In this document: piece after piece, positions 15,720 through 23,992 of the stretch
How positions within the stretch are numbered: position 1 is the stretch's first letter
Layout of the letters: each line of letters opens with the position of its first letter
From: Mitsuaria sp. GD03876
Lineage (GTDB): Bacteria > Pseudomonadota > Gammaproteobacteria > Burkholderiales > Burkholderiaceae_C
Assembly: GCF_029840635.1 (NCBI RefSeq)
Contig: NZ_JAOCCU010000048.1
Span: forward strand, 1 to 47,414
Direction of reading: 5' to 3'
Length of the DNA: 47,414 bases
Made by a program: the position numbers and the translations under genes
Notes under the pieces: generated by a model
Seen by the model: only the letters and a program-made list of their open reading frames with translations
What the model was told of the DNA's origin: nothing
Databases searched by the model: none

Positions 15720-15807
15720 GGGAACGCCGACTGCCCCCATCCAGCGCGGGGGGGCTGCGCGGTGGGAACGCCGACTGCCTCCGCCCAGCGCGGGCTCTGC
15801 GCGACGC
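15720..15807 (+). repeat. Two tandem copies of a 44-bp GC-rich unit
   Basis: The unit beginning gggaacgccgactgcc occurs at 15720 and again at 15764, a 44-bp period. The second copy has drifted (cccccatccagcgcgg versus cctccgcccagcgcgg). It lies in the 309-bp gap between the ligase-like gene and the TctC receptor gene, which holds no ORF worth calling. Confidence 0.6.
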
Positions 15808-15835
15808 GAGGGGGCTCCCTCCTGGACCCCCTCGC
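15806..15835 (+). terminator. Possible terminator hairpin after the ABC/ligase operon
   Basis: gcgaggggg (15806-15814) pairs perfectly with ccccctcgc (15827-15835) around a 12-nt loop. It lies 94 bp after the last operon gene. No T-run follows, so intrinsic termination is doubtful; it may be only an RNA-stability element. Confidence 0.35.
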
Positions 15836-15936
15836 ATCACTCCGGCCCCAGTGACATCGGTGCGTGCGGGCCTTGGGATGCGGGTGGGGCATGGCACCGG
15901 TGCCATCGGGCGTGGCGGGGGGGCGGGGTATCCCGC

Positions 15937-15955
15937 CTTACGTAGTTTCCGTAAG
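15937..15955. promoter_or_regulatory. Candidate LuxR/FixJ-type activator site upstream of TctC receptor
   Basis: A perfect inverted repeat, cttacg-tagtttc-cgtaag, is embedded in a FixJ-like core (tacgtagtttccgtaa). From memory this agrees at 12 of 16 positions with the rhizobial FixJ site TAAGTAATTTCCCTTA. A -10-like TAGCAT lies at 15977-15982, which puts the repeat centre near -43 with no -35 box, as for an activator-dependent promoter. Confidence 0.5.
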
Positions 15956-16021
15956 TCGCGGGGGAGGGCGTCGACCTAGCATCCGCGCCATCACCCACAC
16001 CTCCATCGAGGAAGAGACACC

Positions 16022-16987
16022 ATGAAGAAGATCCTGCTCGCCTGTGCCGCGGCGCTGAGCGTTGGCGCCGCCTGGGCCGAATACCCGGACAAGCCGGTGA
16101 CCATCGTCGTCCCGTTCGCCGCGGGCGGACCGACCGACAAGGTCGCGCGCGACCTGGCCGAAGCGCTGCGCAAGCCGCTCAACGCGACGATCGTGATCGA
16201 GAACGTCGGCGGCGCCGGCGGCACGCTGGGCGCCACCAAGGTGTCCAAGGCCGCGCCGGACGGCTACACGCTGCTGCTGCACCACATCGGCATGTCGACC
16301 TCGCCGGCCCTGTACCGCAACCTGCAATACAAGACGCTGGACGACTTCGAGTACCTGGGCCTGATCAACGAAGTGCCGATGACGCTGATCGCGCGTCCGA
16401 CGCTGCCGGCCGCCAACTACGCCGACCTGGTGAAGTGGCTGGGCGCCAACAAGGGCAAGATCAACCTGGCCAACGCCGGCCTGGGGTCCGCCTCGCACCT
16501 GTGCGGCCTGCTGTACATGAGCACGGTGAAGATCGACATGACGACCGTGCCGTACAAGGGCACCGGCCCGGCGATGACCGACCTGATCGGCGGCCAGGTC
16601 GACCTGATGTGCGACCAGACCACCAACACGACGTCGCAGATCGACGGCGGCAAGGTCAAGGCGTTCGCGGTGTCGACGCCCAAGCGCCTGGGCGGTTCGC
16701 TGTCCAAGCTGCCGACGCTGGACGAGTCCGGCCTGAAGGGCTTCAACGTGACGATCTGGCACGGCATGTACGCGCCCAAGGGCACGCCCAAGGCAGTGCT
16801 GGACAAGATCAACACCGCGCTGAAGACGGCCCTGAAGGACGCCGAGTTCCACAAGCGCGAGGAAGCGCTGGGCGCCGTGATCGTGACCGACAACCGCGTC
16901 AACCCGGCCGAGCACAAGAAGTTCGTCGAGTCGGAGATCAACAAGTGGACGCCGGTGATCAAGGCCGCCGGCCAGTACGCCGACTGA
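16022..16987 (+). CDS. Bug/TctC-family tripartite tricarboxylate transporter substrate-binding protein
   Basis: A 321-aa periplasmic receptor. The signal peptide (residues 1-19, ending AAWA) is followed by the family hallmark YPDKPVTIVVPFAAGGPTDKVARDLAEAL and later ENVGGAGGTLGATKVSKAAPDGYTLL, PYKGTGPAMTDLIGGQVDLMCDQ and GMYAPKGTPKAVLDKIN. These proteins bind small carboxylates and either feed a TctA/TctB permease or act as sensors. No tctA or tctB lies nearby, which is common for Bug proteins in Burkholderiales. It is a single gene with a ggaagag ribosome-binding site, a terminator at 17046 and a palindromic candidate activator site upstream. The ligand is unknown. Confidence 0.93.
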   Translation: MKKILLACAAALSVGAAWAEYPDKPVTIVVPFAAGGPTDKVARDLAEALRKPLNATIVIENVGGAGGTLGATKVSKAAPDGYTLLLHHIGMSTSPALYRNLQYKTLDDFEYLGLINEVPMTLIARPTLPAANYADLVKWLGANKGKINLANAGLGSASHLCGLLYMSTVKIDMTTVPYKGTGPAMTDLIGGQVDLMCDQTTNTTSQIDGGKVKAFAVSTPKRLGGSLSKLPTLDESGLKGFNVTIWHGMYAPKGTPKAVLDKINTALKTALKDAEFHKREEALGAVIVTDNRVNPAEHKKFVESEINKWTPVIKAAGQYAD

Positions 16988-17045
16988 TCGATCGCTGAAC
17001 GCCGGCGGCTCGCCGGCCCGGCCCGCGGCTCGCGCCGCGACCTCG

Positions 17046-17068
17046 AAGCCCGCCACTCGGCGGGCTTT
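17046..17068 (+). terminator. Intrinsic terminator of the TctC receptor gene
   Basis: aagcccgcc (17046-17054) pairs with ggcgggctt (17059-17067) around a 4-nt loop, followed by T-rich ttgtcatt. It lies 59 bp past the receptor stop codon. Confidence 0.8.
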
Positions 17069-17238
17069 GTCATTGGCGGGGGTGGTGATCAATGAACGGT
17101 GCGGAGCTGACCTGCATCGGTGGTGGTACTGCCTTGGATGGCTGGCACTCGAGGTGAATCTGACTTGGATGCGGCAGTGCGGGAAGGGGCGGGGATTTGG
17201 AGACTCGCTGGTTCTTTTGTCGAGCAAGGAAACAGCAG

Positions 17239-19209
17239 ATGAGCACCTCGCACACCCGCGCGCGGCCGGTTCCGGAACCGGCGGCCAAGTCCACGACCGT
17301 CACCCCGCGCCGGCTGCGGCGTGACGGAGATCAAGTCCCGTCGGAGCACCCGACCGACGACCCGGCACACGGCGCGCGCGCTGAAGCGGCCGAGGTCGAC
17401 AAGGCGTCCACCGCCGCCGAAGTAGCACAGGCGTCCGCCTCGCCGGACGTCGCGGCCGAAGCGGCTCCCGACGCCGCTGCTGCGGCCGATCTGCCGGTCG
17501 ATGCCGGCCTCGGCGGTGGCCTGGCCAACAACAAGCTGCAGGTCGCTGGCCTGGGCCTGCTGGGGCTGACGGTCGTCGGCGCAGCAGCAGGCGGAGGCGG
17601 CGGTTCGATCGGGAGCGCCGGTGCCGCGATTCCCCCTGCACCCGCTCCCGCCCCAACCCCCTCGCCGACGCCGGAGCAGCGCCCGCCCGAAGGGCAGTCG
17701 CCCGACGGCGCGAAGCCCGATGGCACGAAGCCTGATGGCCAGCAACCGGGCGGCCAAATGCCGGACGCACAGCAACCCGGCGGTCAGACCCCTGGCGGGC
17801 AGACGCCCGAAGGCCAACAACCCGGCGGCCAGACGCCAGACCCACAGCAACCTGGCGGTCAAACCCCTGGCGGGCAGACGCCCGATGGCCAACAACCCGG
17901 CGGCCAGACGCCGAATCCCCCGCAGTCGGATGGCCAGACCCCTGGCGGCCAGACGCCCGGTCCCGGTCCCGGCCCCGATGTCACGCTGCCCACGCCGCCT
18001 GCCAAGCCCGCGCTCGCGCTGGTGAATGACACCGGCATCAGCGCCACCGATGGGCTCACGAAGGACGGCACGATCCAGGTCGACGGCATCCTGCCCGGCA
18101 ACACCTGGAAGTACAGCGTGGATGGCGGCGCGACCTGGGTGACCGGCGGTGAGGATCACCGGGTGCCCGGCGCCAGCTTCCCGACCGATGGCGAGCAACG
18201 CGTGCAGGTCATGCAGTTCGATGCGTACGGGCAGCCCAGCGAGGTGGGCGAGCTGCCGTTCCACCTGGATCGCACCGGTCCGGAGGGACAACCCGTGGTT
18301 GTCCTGGCAAATGACACGTTCAACTGGGCATTCCCTGCCAACATTCCTGATCGCATCACAAGCGACGGCACGCTGAACATCGGCGGGTTGAATGCCTCAA
18401 CCCCTTGGTCCTACAGCATTGATGGTGGAGCGTGGGTGCCTGGTGTCGGCAGTCAGATCCCGAACGGCGCCTTCGCGAAGGAGGGGCTGCATACCGTTCA
18501 AGTCAAGCAGACCGACGTGGCGGGCAACGACGGCACGATCGCGTCGTTCGAGTTCACGCTGGACCGGGTCGTCGCGCCAAACTCGATCACGTTCGATCGA
18601 GTCAGCAAGATCGCGGATGGTCAGTTGGTGACCAACGGAAGCAAATTGCTGATCGAGGGGCTGGAGGACGGGGCGATTGCCATGTTGCGACTGAACTCGG
18701 ACGCCGGGACCTATCTTCGGTTCTCTGACCGTCCCGCCAAAGCGGACCACCCATTGGAATTTAGCTTGAAGGAGGTGGAGTTCCAGGCGCAGGGTGGTGT
18801 CTTGAAGCAAGGCGTCAATACCCTCGATGTCTTTGTGACTCACGTTTCTGACACCTCTGAGTTCCGCCGCTACACCTTCATCTACGACACCCTCGCCCCC
18901 GACGCCCCCACCATCGCGCTGAAGCACGACGACGGCGCGTCCTCCACCGACAAGCTCACCTCCGACGGGACCTTGGTGATCACCGGCCTGGAGAAGGAAG
19001 CCAGCTGGAAGTACAGCCTGGACGGTGGCAAGACCTGGGACAAGGGCACGGGCAACGAGCTGTCGGGCACCGTCTTCACCGCGGCGGGTGCGCAGTCGGT
19101 GCAGGTGATCCAGACCGATCTGGCGGGCAACGACAGCAAGGTCCAGCCCTTCGAGTTCACGCTGGTCCAGCCGCCGCTGCTGCCGCCGGGCGGGAACTCG
19201 GTGATCTGA
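17239..19209 (+). CDS. Ig-like repeat surface/adhesin-type protein
   Basis: A 656-aa protein starting at ATG 17239 behind aagga. Residues 1-95 are charged, disordered and Ala-rich. A hydrophobic Gly-rich segment (about 97-122, AGLGLLGLTVVGAAAGGGGG) resembles the N-terminal region of large BapA/Ig-like adhesins. Residues about 131-250 are a Pro/Gly/Gln linker with tandem repeats. Then come four Ig-like units of about 90-100 residues (for example WKYSVDGGATW...VQVMQFDAYG and WKYSLDGGKTW...VQVIQTDLAGND), of which the third is most divergent. No Sec signal, sortase motif or RTX/type I secretion C-terminus is visible, so its location is uncertain. It is small for the family and may be a truncated or minimal form. 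It stands alone with its own terminator. Confidence 0.75.
   Translation: MSTSHTRARPVPEPAAKSTTVTPRRLRRDGDQVPSEHPTDDPAHGARAEAAEVDKASTAAEVAQASASPDVAAEAAPDAAAAADLPVDAGLGGGLANNKLQVAGLGLLGLTVVGAAAGGGGGSIGSAGAAIPPAPAPAPTPSPTPEQRPPEGQSPDGAKPDGTKPDGQQPGGQMPDAQQPGGQTPGGQTPEGQQPGGQTPDPQQPGGQTPGGQTPDGQQPGGQTPNPPQSDGQTPGGQTPGPGPGPDVTLPTPPAKPALALVNDTGISATDGLTKDGTIQVDGILPGNTWKYSVDGGATWVTGGEDHRVPGASFPTDGEQRVQVMQFDAYGQPSEVGELPFHLDRTGPEGQPVVVLANDTFNWAFPANIPDRITSDGTLNIGGLNASTPWSYSIDGGAWVPGVGSQIPNGAFAKEGLHTVQVKQTDVAGNDGTIASFEFTLDRVVAPNSITFDRVSKIADGQLVTNGSKLLIEGLEDGAIAMLRLNSDAGTYLRFSDRPAKADHPLEFSLKEVEFQAQGGVLKQGVNTLDVFVTHVSDTSEFRRYTFIYDTLAPDAPTIALKHDDGASSTDKLTSDGTLVITGLEKEASWKYSLDGGKTWDKGTGNELSGTVFTAAGAQSVQVIQTDLAGNDSKVQPFEFTLVQPPLLPPGGNSVI
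17764..17913 (+). repeat. Two 75-bp in-frame tandem repeats encoding PGGQTP linker
   Basis: Two near-identical 75-bp units (17764-17838 and 17839-17913) each encode 25 residues of the QQPGGQTPGGQTP type. A partial third unit follows. They lie in the Pro/Gly/Gln linker of the Ig-like protein and are likely to vary in copy number between strains. Confidence 0.8.
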
Positions 19210-19230
19210 CCCAGCGATCTCCCCTCAACG

Positions 19231-19258
19231 AAAAACGCCGCGTGATCGCGGCGTTTTT
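19231..19258 (+). terminator. Strong intrinsic terminator of the Ig-like protein gene
   Basis: aaaaacgccgcg pairs perfectly with cgcggcgttttt around a tgat loop. The A- and T-runs on both sides make it potentially bidirectional, ending the Ig-like gene from the left and the VOC gene (stop at 19330) from the right. Confidence 0.9.
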
Positions 19259-19329
19259 TCATGGGCGCTGGCACGCCCCCAACCCACTCCCGGCGGGCGC
19301 GAGCGCAACGCCCGCCGCCGCCTCGCGCG

Positions 19330-19713
19330 TCAGCCCGGCGAGCGGCACACCACACCCACCTTGTTGCCGTCCAGGTCGCGGAAGTACGCCGCGTAGAAGT
19401 TCGGCCCGTACTGCTCGCGAGGCCCCGGCCGGCCCTCGTCGCGCCCGCCGCCGGCCAGCGCCGCCGCATGCGCCGCATCGACCTGCGCCCGCGTCGACGC
19501 CGCCAGCGCCAGCATCACGCCGTTTCCGACCGTCGCCGCCAACCCATTGAAGGGCGCGACCACCCAAAGCTGCGTCTCGCCGCCCTCGGGGCCGTAGCCG
19601 ACCATCTCGTCGTCCGAATACCCGGCCTTCAACCCCAGCGGGGCGAGCACGGCGTCGTAGAACTCCTTGGCCGCGCGGCGGTCGTTACTGCCCAGGGTCA
19701 CATAGCTGATCAT
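19330..19713 (-). CDS. VOC-family (glyoxalase/bleomycin-resistance fold) protein
   Basis: A 127-aa vicinal-oxygen-chelate protein: MISYVTLGSNDRRAAKEFYDAVLAPLGLKAGY at the N-terminus and YAAYFRDLDGNKVGVVCR at the C-terminus, the two beta-alpha-beta-beta-beta halves of the fold. I start it at 19713 because an aggag site lies 7 bases upstream. Longer in-frame starts exist but would pass through non-conserved sequence. The usual first metal His is replaced here (ISYVTLG), which is common in this uncharacterised subgroup, so the metal chemistry is uncertain. The substrate is unknown. Confidence 0.85.
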   Translation of the reverse strand: MISYVTLGSNDRRAAKEFYDAVLAPLGLKAGYSDDEMVGYGPEGGETQLWVVAPFNGLAATVGNGVMLALAASTRAQVDAAHAAALAGGGRDEGRPGPREQYGPNFYAAYFRDLDGNKVGVVCRSPG

Positions 19714-19848
19714 CAATCGCTCCTCTGTCATTGCGATGGGGGATCCCGCATTCTCGTCAGTTCGGCTGACCTGAATCACCAGCCCTCCTGGAGAACGACG
19801 CTCGCCTCCCGGCCACTGAACCGGCTTCCTCAACTCGTCAGGACGGCC

Positions 19849-20373
19849 ATGTTCTTCCAAATCGATTCGATGGAAGGGGTCCAGATCGGCGGCCACCAGG
19901 TCATCGGTCCGGACAAGTCGATCACCCGATCGGGATGCGCTCCAAGCCTCGAAAAGGTCGCCGCGAAGGCGCTCGAACGGCATCACGCGCTGCTGGACCT
20001 GTTCGGCACGTGCAGGACGGACGAACAGCGCGACTGCTGGCGCGCGGCCGCGGAGCGCAGCGGGAAGCTGCTGTCCCAGGCGCAGTCGAAGGACGGTGGC
20101 GACCTCGCCAGGCTCGCCGCCGAGGCGATCGCCGATCTGCTCTCGGCCACGAAGGCGCGCATCCGCGAGTTGGAGCCGCCCGACACCCGTGCCGGCCGGC
20201 GCGTCTCAAGCAGGGAAGTGCCGCTGACGTACACGCGCGTGGCGCCGGGAACGGTGCTCGACAAGGTGGACATGGTCTCGTTCAGCGAGCACGGCGTGTT
20301 CGTCGTCACGCCCGACTTCAGCCGCGTGCGGAAGAAGACCCCGAAGCCCTCGCCGGATCCGAAACAGGCCTGA
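19849..20373 (+). CDS. Unknown protein, first of a pair
   Basis: A 174-aa protein (MFFQIDSMEGVQIGGHQ...) not recognised as any family. No signal peptide or membrane segment is visible. Residues 30-110 are predicted long amphipathic helices rich in Ala, Arg, Lys and Glu. The C-terminal part is beta-like (LTYTRVAPGTVLDKVDMVSFSEHGVFVVTP) with a basic Pro/Lys tail. It is followed 46 bp later by a second unrecognised gene with a weakly similar helical part, and the two probably form an operon. Base composition is somewhat less GC-rich than the flanks and codon use is less biased, hinting at acquisition. The ribosome-binding site is poor (caggac). A secreted-effector role is possible but unsupported. 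Confidence 0.65.
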   Translation: MFFQIDSMEGVQIGGHQVIGPDKSITRSGCAPSLEKVAAKALERHHALLDLFGTCRTDEQRDCWRAAAERSGKLLSQAQSKDGGDLARLAAEAIADLLSATKARIRELEPPDTRAGRRVSSREVPLTYTRVAPGTVLDKVDMVSFSEHGVFVVTPDFSRVRKKTPKPSPDPKQA

Positions 20374-20419
20374 CGGCCAGCGCACCCGCTCCACCCCCCG
20401 CATTCACGAAAGGAACCCC

Positions 20420-21457
20420 ATGTTCAACATGACATCGAGCAGCGGCTTGTCGATCAACTTCCACAACGTCGACAACCACTATTTCAAGAACAAGCTCCTG
20501 GTGAGGTCCCCTGACGGGCAGATGGTGGAGGTCCCGTTCGACAAGCTCCGCGCCGATGCCGCGGCCGGCTGCCAGCGGCTGGATGAACTCGTGGGCCGGG
20601 CGCGGGCGAGCGGCAACGCGGAGCACCTGGCGACTGCCCAGAAGCACGCGGACCGCGCCGCTGGCATGTTCCGGAAGCTCACGCGCCAGATCGAGACTGG
20701 GAAACTGATCGCGGACGCGTTTCCCCACCAGTTGGTCGAGCGGATCGAGCGCGCCGCGAAGAGGGTCGAATCGCTGCTCGACGGCAAAGCCCCAGTCCTC
20801 TTTTCCACCACCGAAACCACGACGGAAACCAAGAGAATCCAAATGTCCATTTGCGTGTCGCGCAACCCAGCCCCGCCGGCCGATGACATCGGCAGCGACG
20901 ACGTGATCGTCGGCCCGGCGAGCAGCGCGCCCGCGGCGCGGATGCCCACGCCGTCGATCGCGCAACGCCCGCGCGCCTGGATCGGCGGTGCCGCGAACGC
21001 GCCGCGTGACGCGTCGAAGCAGGCGTCGACCGTGAAGCCCGAACCGGTGAAACCTCGACCTAGCGAGCACTCGGGTTTCGCGGTCGATCCGCACGCGACC
21101 GGGACGGCGCTGCGTCAGCGCGAGACGAATGAAATGGTCATCCAAGACCACCTGACCCTGTCGAGCATGGCCGAGCAGATCCGGGCGTTCGACGTGGATA
21201 CGGCCGGCGGTCCGGCCGGGCTGAACGAGGTCCGAAGCCTGATCAAGGCCAATCCCTACCCCGAGGAGGAACCGTTCCTCGAGGACCGCGAGAACTATTG
21301 GGCGTTCTCGCTGCCGATCGAGCGGAATTGGGCGTCCTACACGGACGACGAGCGCACGGAAAAGTTCAAGCAGCTGGAAAACATGTGCGCGGTCGGCCTG
21401 AACTGGGTGAAGGCCGAACGGAAAGCCGCCTCGGTCACATCCGCATCGGAATCGTGA
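20420..21457 (+). CDS. Unknown protein, second of a pair; possible two-part fusion
   Basis: A 345-aa unrecognised protein with a good ribosome-binding site (gaaagga) before ATG 20420. Residues 1-37 are polar, 38-125 helical and weakly like the upstream gene's helical part, and 126-145 a Thr/Glu-rich linker. About 146-225 are disordered and Pro-rich, and 230-335 are an acidic globular-looking domain with several Trp and Tyr ([26 protein letters not shown]). An internal in-frame ATG at 20843, right after the linker, could start the second half independently, so this may be two ancestral genes fused. No signal peptide or membrane segment. Its last 23 bp overlap convergent dtd. Confidence 0.65.
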   Translation: MFNMTSSSGLSINFHNVDNHYFKNKLLVRSPDGQMVEVPFDKLRADAAAGCQRLDELVGRARASGNAEHLATAQKHADRAAGMFRKLTRQIETGKLIADAFPHQLVERIERAAKRVESLLDGKAPVLFSTTETTTETKRIQMSICVSRNPAPPADDIGSDDVIVGPASSAPAARMPTPSIAQRPRAWIGGAANAPRDASKQASTVKPEPVKPRPSEHSGFAVDPHATGTALRQRETNEMVIQDHLTLSSMAEQIRAFDVDTAGGPAGLNEVRSLIKANPYPEEEPFLEDRENYWAFSLPIERNWASYTDDERTEKFKQLENMCAVGLNWVKAERKAASVTSASES

Positions 21458-21872
21458 CCGGCCCGTCGTTGACCAGGCTCACCCGCATGTCGGCACCGAA
21501 CTCCCCGGTCTCGACCAACGGGTGCTGCGCCCGCGCGAACGCCACCGCGTGGTCGTAGAGCCGGCGGCCCAGCGCCGCCGGCGCTGCGCCGGTGAAGCTC
21601 GGGCGGTTGCCGCCCGAGGTGTCCGCCGCCAGCGTGAACTGCGAGACGATCAGCAAGCCGCCGCCCACATCCTGCACGCTGCGGTTCATCTTCCCGGCCT
21701 CGTCGCTGAAGATCCGCAGCTTCAGGATCTTCGCCAGCAGCTTCTCCGCCACCGCCTCGTCGTCCTGCGGCTCGGCGCAAATCAACAGCAGCAGCCCCTG
21801 GCCGATGCGCCCGGTGCAGCGGTCACCGACATCGACCCGGGCCTCCTTCACGCGTTGCAGCAGCGCGATCAT
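21435..21872 (-). CDS. dtd: D-aminoacyl-tRNA deacylase
   Basis: A 145-aa protein of normal Dtd length. It hydrolyses D-amino acids (and glycine mischarged on tRNA-Ala) from tRNA, a cytoplasmic proofreading role. The signature motifs are [24 protein letters not shown] (here [20 protein letters not shown], the SQFTL active-site stretch) and the C-terminal Gly-cisPro-like NDGPVTIPM. The N-terminus [15 protein letters not shown] is also typical. It overlaps the cation-efflux gene upstream by 4 bp (ATGA), so the two are co-transcribed and translationally coupled. Confidence 0.96.
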   Translation of the reverse strand: MIALLQRVKEARVDVGDRCTGRIGQGLLLLICAEPQDDEAVAEKLLAKILKLRIFSDEAGKMNRSVQDVGGGLLIVSQFTLAADTSGGNRPSFTGAAPAALGRRLYDHAVAFARAQHPLVETGEFGADMRVSLVNDGPVTIPMRM

Positions 21873-22777
21873 CCGCGTTCCTCCTCGTTCTCCCGCGCCG
21901 CCTGCTCGGCGAAGCGCGTCTCGACGTTGACCGGCAGCAGCTGGATGCTGGCGCGGATGCCGGGCAGGGCGCGCATCAGCGCCTGCTCCACCTCGCCGCG
22001 CAGCCGGGCCGCCTCGCCCAGCGTCCAGCGCGCGGGCACGTGCAGGTGGAAGTCCACGTAGCGCCGCTGCCCCGCCACCCGCGTGGCCACATGGTCGAAG
22101 CGAAGCTCCGGCGACTCGAAGCGCTGCAGCACCGCGGCGATCGCGAGCTGGTCCTCCGGATCGAGCGCCATGTCCATCAGCCCGCCGGTGGAGCGCCACA
22201 TCAGGTGCATCGCCTCGCGCAGGATGTTCAGCGCCACCAGGATCGCCAGCAGCGGGTCCAGCCAGGTCCAGCCGGTCAGCCAGACCCCGATCAGCCCGGC
22301 GACCACGCCCACCGAGGTCCACACGTCGGTGAACAGATGCCGCGCGTCCGCCTCCAGCGCGATCGAGCGGTGCGCCCGCGCCGCCTTGAGCATCGCCATC
22401 GCCAGCCAGCCGTTGATCGCCGTGCTCACCAGCGACAGCGCCAGGCCCAGGCCCAGCGACTCCAGCGGCTGCGGCGCGCGCAGCCGGTCGATCGCCGCCC
22501 AGCCGATGCCCAACGCCGCGATCAGGATCAGCGCGCCCTCGAACGCGCTGGAGAAGTACTCCGCCTTGTGGTGGCCGAAGGGGTGGTCCTCGTCGGGCGG
22601 GCGCCGCGCGATCGTGACCATCGCCAGCCCGAACAGCGCCCCGGCCAGGTTCACCCCCGACTCCAGCGCGTCCGACAGCAGGCCGACCGAGCCGGTCCAC
22701 CACCAGGCGGCCGTCTTCAGGGCGATCGTCGCCATCGCCACGCCGGCCGAGAGCTTCATGTATTGCTGGACTTGCAT
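21869..22777 (-). CDS. Cation diffusion facilitator (CDF) family efflux protein
   Basis: A 302-aa inner-membrane metal/proton antiporter with about six TM helices and a cytoplasmic C-terminal domain. Metal-site motifs are visible: [11 protein letters not shown] in TM2 (Asp with Glu/Ser, where many have HxxxD), [16 protein letters not shown] after it, and [12 protein letters not shown] in TM5. The C-terminus has [19 protein letters not shown], the ferredoxin-like dimerisation fold. I chose ATG 22777 ([12 protein letters not shown]); a longer in-frame start adds 19 unlikely residues. The metal is not certain; zinc or iron is usual. It is first in an operon with dtd and divergent from argB. Confidence 0.93.
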   Translation of the reverse strand: MQVQQYMKLSAGVAMATIALKTAAWWWTGSVGLLSDALESGVNLAGALFGLAMVTIARRPPDEDHPFGHHKAEYFSSAFEGALILIAALGIGWAAIDRLRAPQPLESLGLGLALSLVSTAINGWLAMAMLKAARAHRSIALEADARHLFTDVWTSVGVVAGLIGVWLTGWTWLDPLLAILVALNILREAMHLMWRSTGGLMDMALDPEDQLAIAAVLQRFESPELRFDHVATRVAGQRRYVDFHLHVPARWTLGEAARLRGEVEQALMRALPGIRASIQLLPVNVETRFAEQAARENEEERG

Positions 22778-22851
22778 GGGCCGGGATTTTGCCGGTGCTC
22801 CTCCTACAATCGCCGCCGATTTCCTTCCACCCACTCCAGCCGGACAGCACC

Positions 22852-23766
22852 ATGAGCAATACCCCGCCCGTCCACGACGCCGACCTCAGCCACATCCCGC
22901 CGCGCGACAAGGCCGAGTTGCTGTCCCAGGCGCTGCCCTACATCCGCAAGTACCACGGCAAGACCATCGTCATCAAGTACGGCGGCAACGCGATGACCGA
23001 CCCCGCGCTGCAGCAGGACTTCGCCGAGGACGTGGTGCTGCTCAAGCTGGTCGGCCTGAACCCGGTGGTGGTGCACGGCGGCGGCCCGCAGATCGAGGAC
23101 GCGCTCAACAAGCTCGGCAAGAAGGGCCACTTCATCCAGGGCATGCGCGTCACCGACGAGGAGACGATGAGCGTCGTCGAATGGGTGCTCGCCGGCGAGG
23201 TGCAGCAGGACATCGTCGGCCTGATCAACGTCGCCGGCGGCAAGGCCGTGGGCCTGACCGGCCGCGACGGCGGCATGATCCGCGCCAAGAAGCTCAAGAT
23301 GGTCGACAAGGACGACCCGTCCAAGGAACACGACGTCGGCTCCGTCGGCGACATCGTCGCCATCGACCCCAGCGTCGTGAAGGCGCTGCAGGACGACCAG
23401 TTCATCCCCGTCATCAGCCCGATCGGCTTCGGCGAGAGCAACGAGAGCTACAACATCAACGCCGACGTCGTCGCCGGCAAGCTGGCCGAGGTCCTCAAGG
23501 CCGAGAAGCTCGTGCTGCTGACCAACACCCCGGGCGTGCTCGACAAGCAGGGCAACCTGCTGACCGACCTGTCCGCGCGCGAGATCGACGAACTCTTCGC
23601 CGACGGCACGCTCTCGGGCGGCATGCTGCCCAAGATCGCCTCGGCGCTGGACGCCGCCCGCAGCGGCGTCAAGGCCGTGCACATCATCGACGGCCGCGTC
23701 CCCCACGCGATGCTGCTGGAGATCCTCTCCGAGCAGGCCTACGGCACGATGATCCGCTCCCACTGA
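22852..23766 (+). CDS. argB: Acetylglutamate kinase
   Basis: A 304-aa ArgB. It phosphorylates N-acetylglutamate, the second step of arginine biosynthesis, in the cytoplasm. Motifs: [14 protein letters not shown] (ATP-binding Lys and Gly loop), [35 protein letters not shown] (substrate site), the [14 protein letters not shown] nucleotide region, and [36 protein letters not shown]. Start ATG 22852 ([17 protein letters not shown]). A TACAAT -10-like hexamer lies at 22805-22810. It ends in a strong terminator and is separated from slmA by a response-regulator gene. Confidence 0.97.
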   Translation: MSNTPPVHDADLSHIPPRDKAELLSQALPYIRKYHGKTIVIKYGGNAMTDPALQQDFAEDVVLLKLVGLNPVVVHGGGPQIEDALNKLGKKGHFIQGMRVTDEETMSVVEWVLAGEVQQDIVGLINVAGGKAVGLTGRDGGMIRAKKLKMVDKDDPSKEHDVGSVGDIVAIDPSVVKALQDDQFIPVISPIGFGESNESYNINADVVAGKLAEVLKAEKLVLLTNTPGVLDKQGNLLTDLSAREIDELFADGTLSGGMLPKIASALDAARSGVKAVHIIDGRVPHAMLLEILSEQAYGTMIRSH

Positions 23767-23816
23767 GCGTCGCCCGCGCGGGGGGCAACCCCCCCGCGAC
23801 CGGCCCCGACCCCCTG

Positions 23817-23850
23817 CGAGCCCCCTCCAAACGAGGGGGCTCGTTTGTTT
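23817..23850 (+). terminator. Intrinsic terminator of argB
   Basis: cgagccccct (23817-23826) pairs with agggggctcg (23834-23843) around a 7-nt loop, followed by tttgttt. It lies about 50 bp after the argB stop. Confidence 0.88.
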
Positions 23851-23992
23851 CCGGGAGCGTCATTTGCCTCCGGCACCCCTCTGGACCGCGGGGGTGGTCG
23901 AAGGTCATACCACTGCAAGCTGGGGATTGCCGCTGAAACACGCGACATCCCAGAATGCGCCCCGGAACGGCTCCATAGCCGTGAGGGATTGC

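Noticed and set aside
17143-17160. Possible sigma-54 promoter (tggcact near 17143)
   Set aside because: The -24-like TGGCAC is not followed by GC at the required spacing, so it fails the GG-N10-GC rule.
17764-17913. CRISPR-like direct repeats
   Set aside because: The units are in-frame coding repeats of a Pro/Gly/Gln linker, adjacent without spacers; no array or cas genes are present in the window.
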